NCBI GenBank assembly: GCA_002477505.1
Contig: DLQB01000067.1
Coordinates: forward strand, 1-15,690
Length of the DNA stretch: 15,690 bases
Source: Flavobacteriales bacterium UBA7443
Lineage (GTDB): Bacteria; Bacteroidota; Bacteroidia; Flavobacteriales_D; Sanyastnellaceae
Reading direction: 5' to 3'
In this document: positions 15,013 to 15,690 of the stretch, piece after piece
Layout: every line of letters starts with the position of its first letter
Numbering within the stretch: position 1 is the stretch's first letter
Notes under the pieces: generated by a model
The model's input: only the letters and a program-made list of their open reading frames with translations
Told to the model about the DNA's origin: nothing
The model's database searches: none
Translations under genes and position numbers: made by a program

Positions 15013-15690
15013 TTAGTAGAAAAAGATAACAAAGCCTTGAACAATGAGGCACCCATCAAGGATGATGCTGTAAAGCCACTCGTCGCGAGCAGAACGCCCG
15101 TAGATGACACCGGGAATGGCGCATGCGGCGGCAATCATCGGTGCAAGGGCGTTCCCAGCCGCCATGAAAAAACAACCACTCAACAGAATGAGCAAGAGTG
15201 CAATCACTGCGGCCCTTCGCTGCCCTATGCGCTGGGGTACGGTGTTCATTGCCGCTGGGTCGATCTGCAAGTCGCGCACATCGAATGGGATCGTCAAGCC
15301 GGCGATGAAGGTTGATTGAGCGATGGCGCGAACAATCAAATTGACCTCCCAAGGGCCCTCTCCGGACATGACCCCTGGGACCCATACCGTGGCCAACCCC
15401 CACGTAATCGCAATCACGGGCAGTTTCATACGGCTCACATCGCGCCAGCCGTTGCCTTGATTCAAGAATGGATTCGATGCATAGCCCAATGCCAACGTCA
15501 GCAATGCCAGGACCAATGGCCAACCTGCGGTGAGTGCATTCAACCAAGGAATGAGCGAATTCCAAAAAGTAACGACCCAAATCAAAACACCAATCATCCA
15601 ACTACTCATGACCCATTCGAACCATTTCTCGATGAATTGCCGGCGATCCACAGGCATGTTTTGGGGCATTCGTGCCCACTTAATCCTGCG
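15013..15690 (-). CDS. UbiA-like prenyltransferase-family membrane protein, N-terminally truncated by the window edge
   Basis: The frame is open to the right edge of the window (seven codons upstream of the ATG at 15669), so the N-terminal part is probably missing and that ATG is likely internal. The visible 225 residues have about six hydrophobic membrane-spanning stretches. IPFDVRDLQID resembles the second aspartate-rich motif of UbiA enzymes (Asp130, Asp133, Asp137, counted from that ATG), followed by TVPQRIGQRRA, typical of Bacteroidota UbiA-like proteins of roughly 280-300 residues. The first aspartate-rich motif would lie in the missing part, so activity cannot be judged. UbiA enzymes join isoprenoid chains to aromatic or other acceptors at the membrane (quinones, haem O, carotenoid-type lipids). 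The acceptor is unknown. It is the first visible gene of a minus-strand run with kynU and ktrA. Confidence 0.72.
   Translation of the reverse strand, partial: RRIKWARMPQNMPVDRRQFIEKWFEWVMSSWMIGVLIWVVTFWNSLIPWLNALTAGWPLVLALLTLALGYASNPFLNQGNGWRDVSRMKLPVIAITWGLATVWVPGVMSGEGPWEVNLIVRAIAQSTFIAGLTIPFDVRDLQIDPAAMNTVPQRIGQRRAAVIALLLILLSGCFFMAAGNALAPMIAAACAIPGVIYGRSARDEWLYSIILDGCLIVQGFVIFFY

Noticed and set aside
1..15690. CRISPR arrays, insertion sequences, integrases, toxin-antitoxin or phage defence genes
   Set aside because: No spaced direct repeats, transposase-like proteins or defence domains were seen in any reading frame of convincing length.

Overview
The window reads as ordinary chromosome of a member of the Bacteroidota, most likely a free-living (perhaps marine) relative of the Flavobacteriales. 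The evidence is: a protein with a type IX secretion (gliding-type) C-terminal domain; a lipoprotein that starts its mature part with the Bacteroidota-type PTGGP...DEDPP stretch; a SecA enlarged by the insertions usual in this phylum; a eukaryote-like class Ia ribonucleotide reductase; start codons without clear Shine-Dalgarno sequences; and a few matches to the phylum's TAnnTTTG promoter box. Genus cannot be read from the sequence. I see no transposase, integrase, CRISPR array, tRNA or rRNA, and no sign of recent gene transfer.

Layout. Positions 1-2673 (minus) hold a ribonucleotide reductase operon, nrdB then nrdA. nrdA runs off the left edge, and a possible 36-codon ORF overlaps the nrdB start by ATGA. 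Positions 2674-3144 are a gene-poor divergent control region with several short palindromes. secA (plus) fills 3145-6495 and meets a DUF72 gene tail to tail at a shared hairpin. Upstream of DUF72 on the minus strand lies a SAM-dependent methyltransferase (7454-8254). Positions 8423-12877 (plus) hold comF, a free methionine-R-sulfoxide reductase, a lipoprotein with Ig-like and carboxypeptidase-regulatory-like domains, and a type IX secretion substrate; the last three genes are tightly packed. Positions 12924-15690 (minus) hold a UbiA-like membrane protein (cut by the right edge), kynureninase and a KtrA-type potassium channel regulator.

How the parts relate. NrdA and NrdB form one enzyme that makes deoxynucleotides. 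SecA drives Sec export, which both the lipoprotein and the type IX substrate need to leave the cytoplasm. The reductase repairs oxidised free methionine. Kynureninase belongs to tryptophan breakdown or NAD synthesis, but no other gene of that pathway is visible. KtrA lacks its usual membrane partner here.

I did not find a convincing undescribed system. The observations most worth checking are the small ORF coupled to nrdB, the long palindrome over the comF stop codon, and the hairpins in the nrdB-secA and UbiA-kynU gaps.
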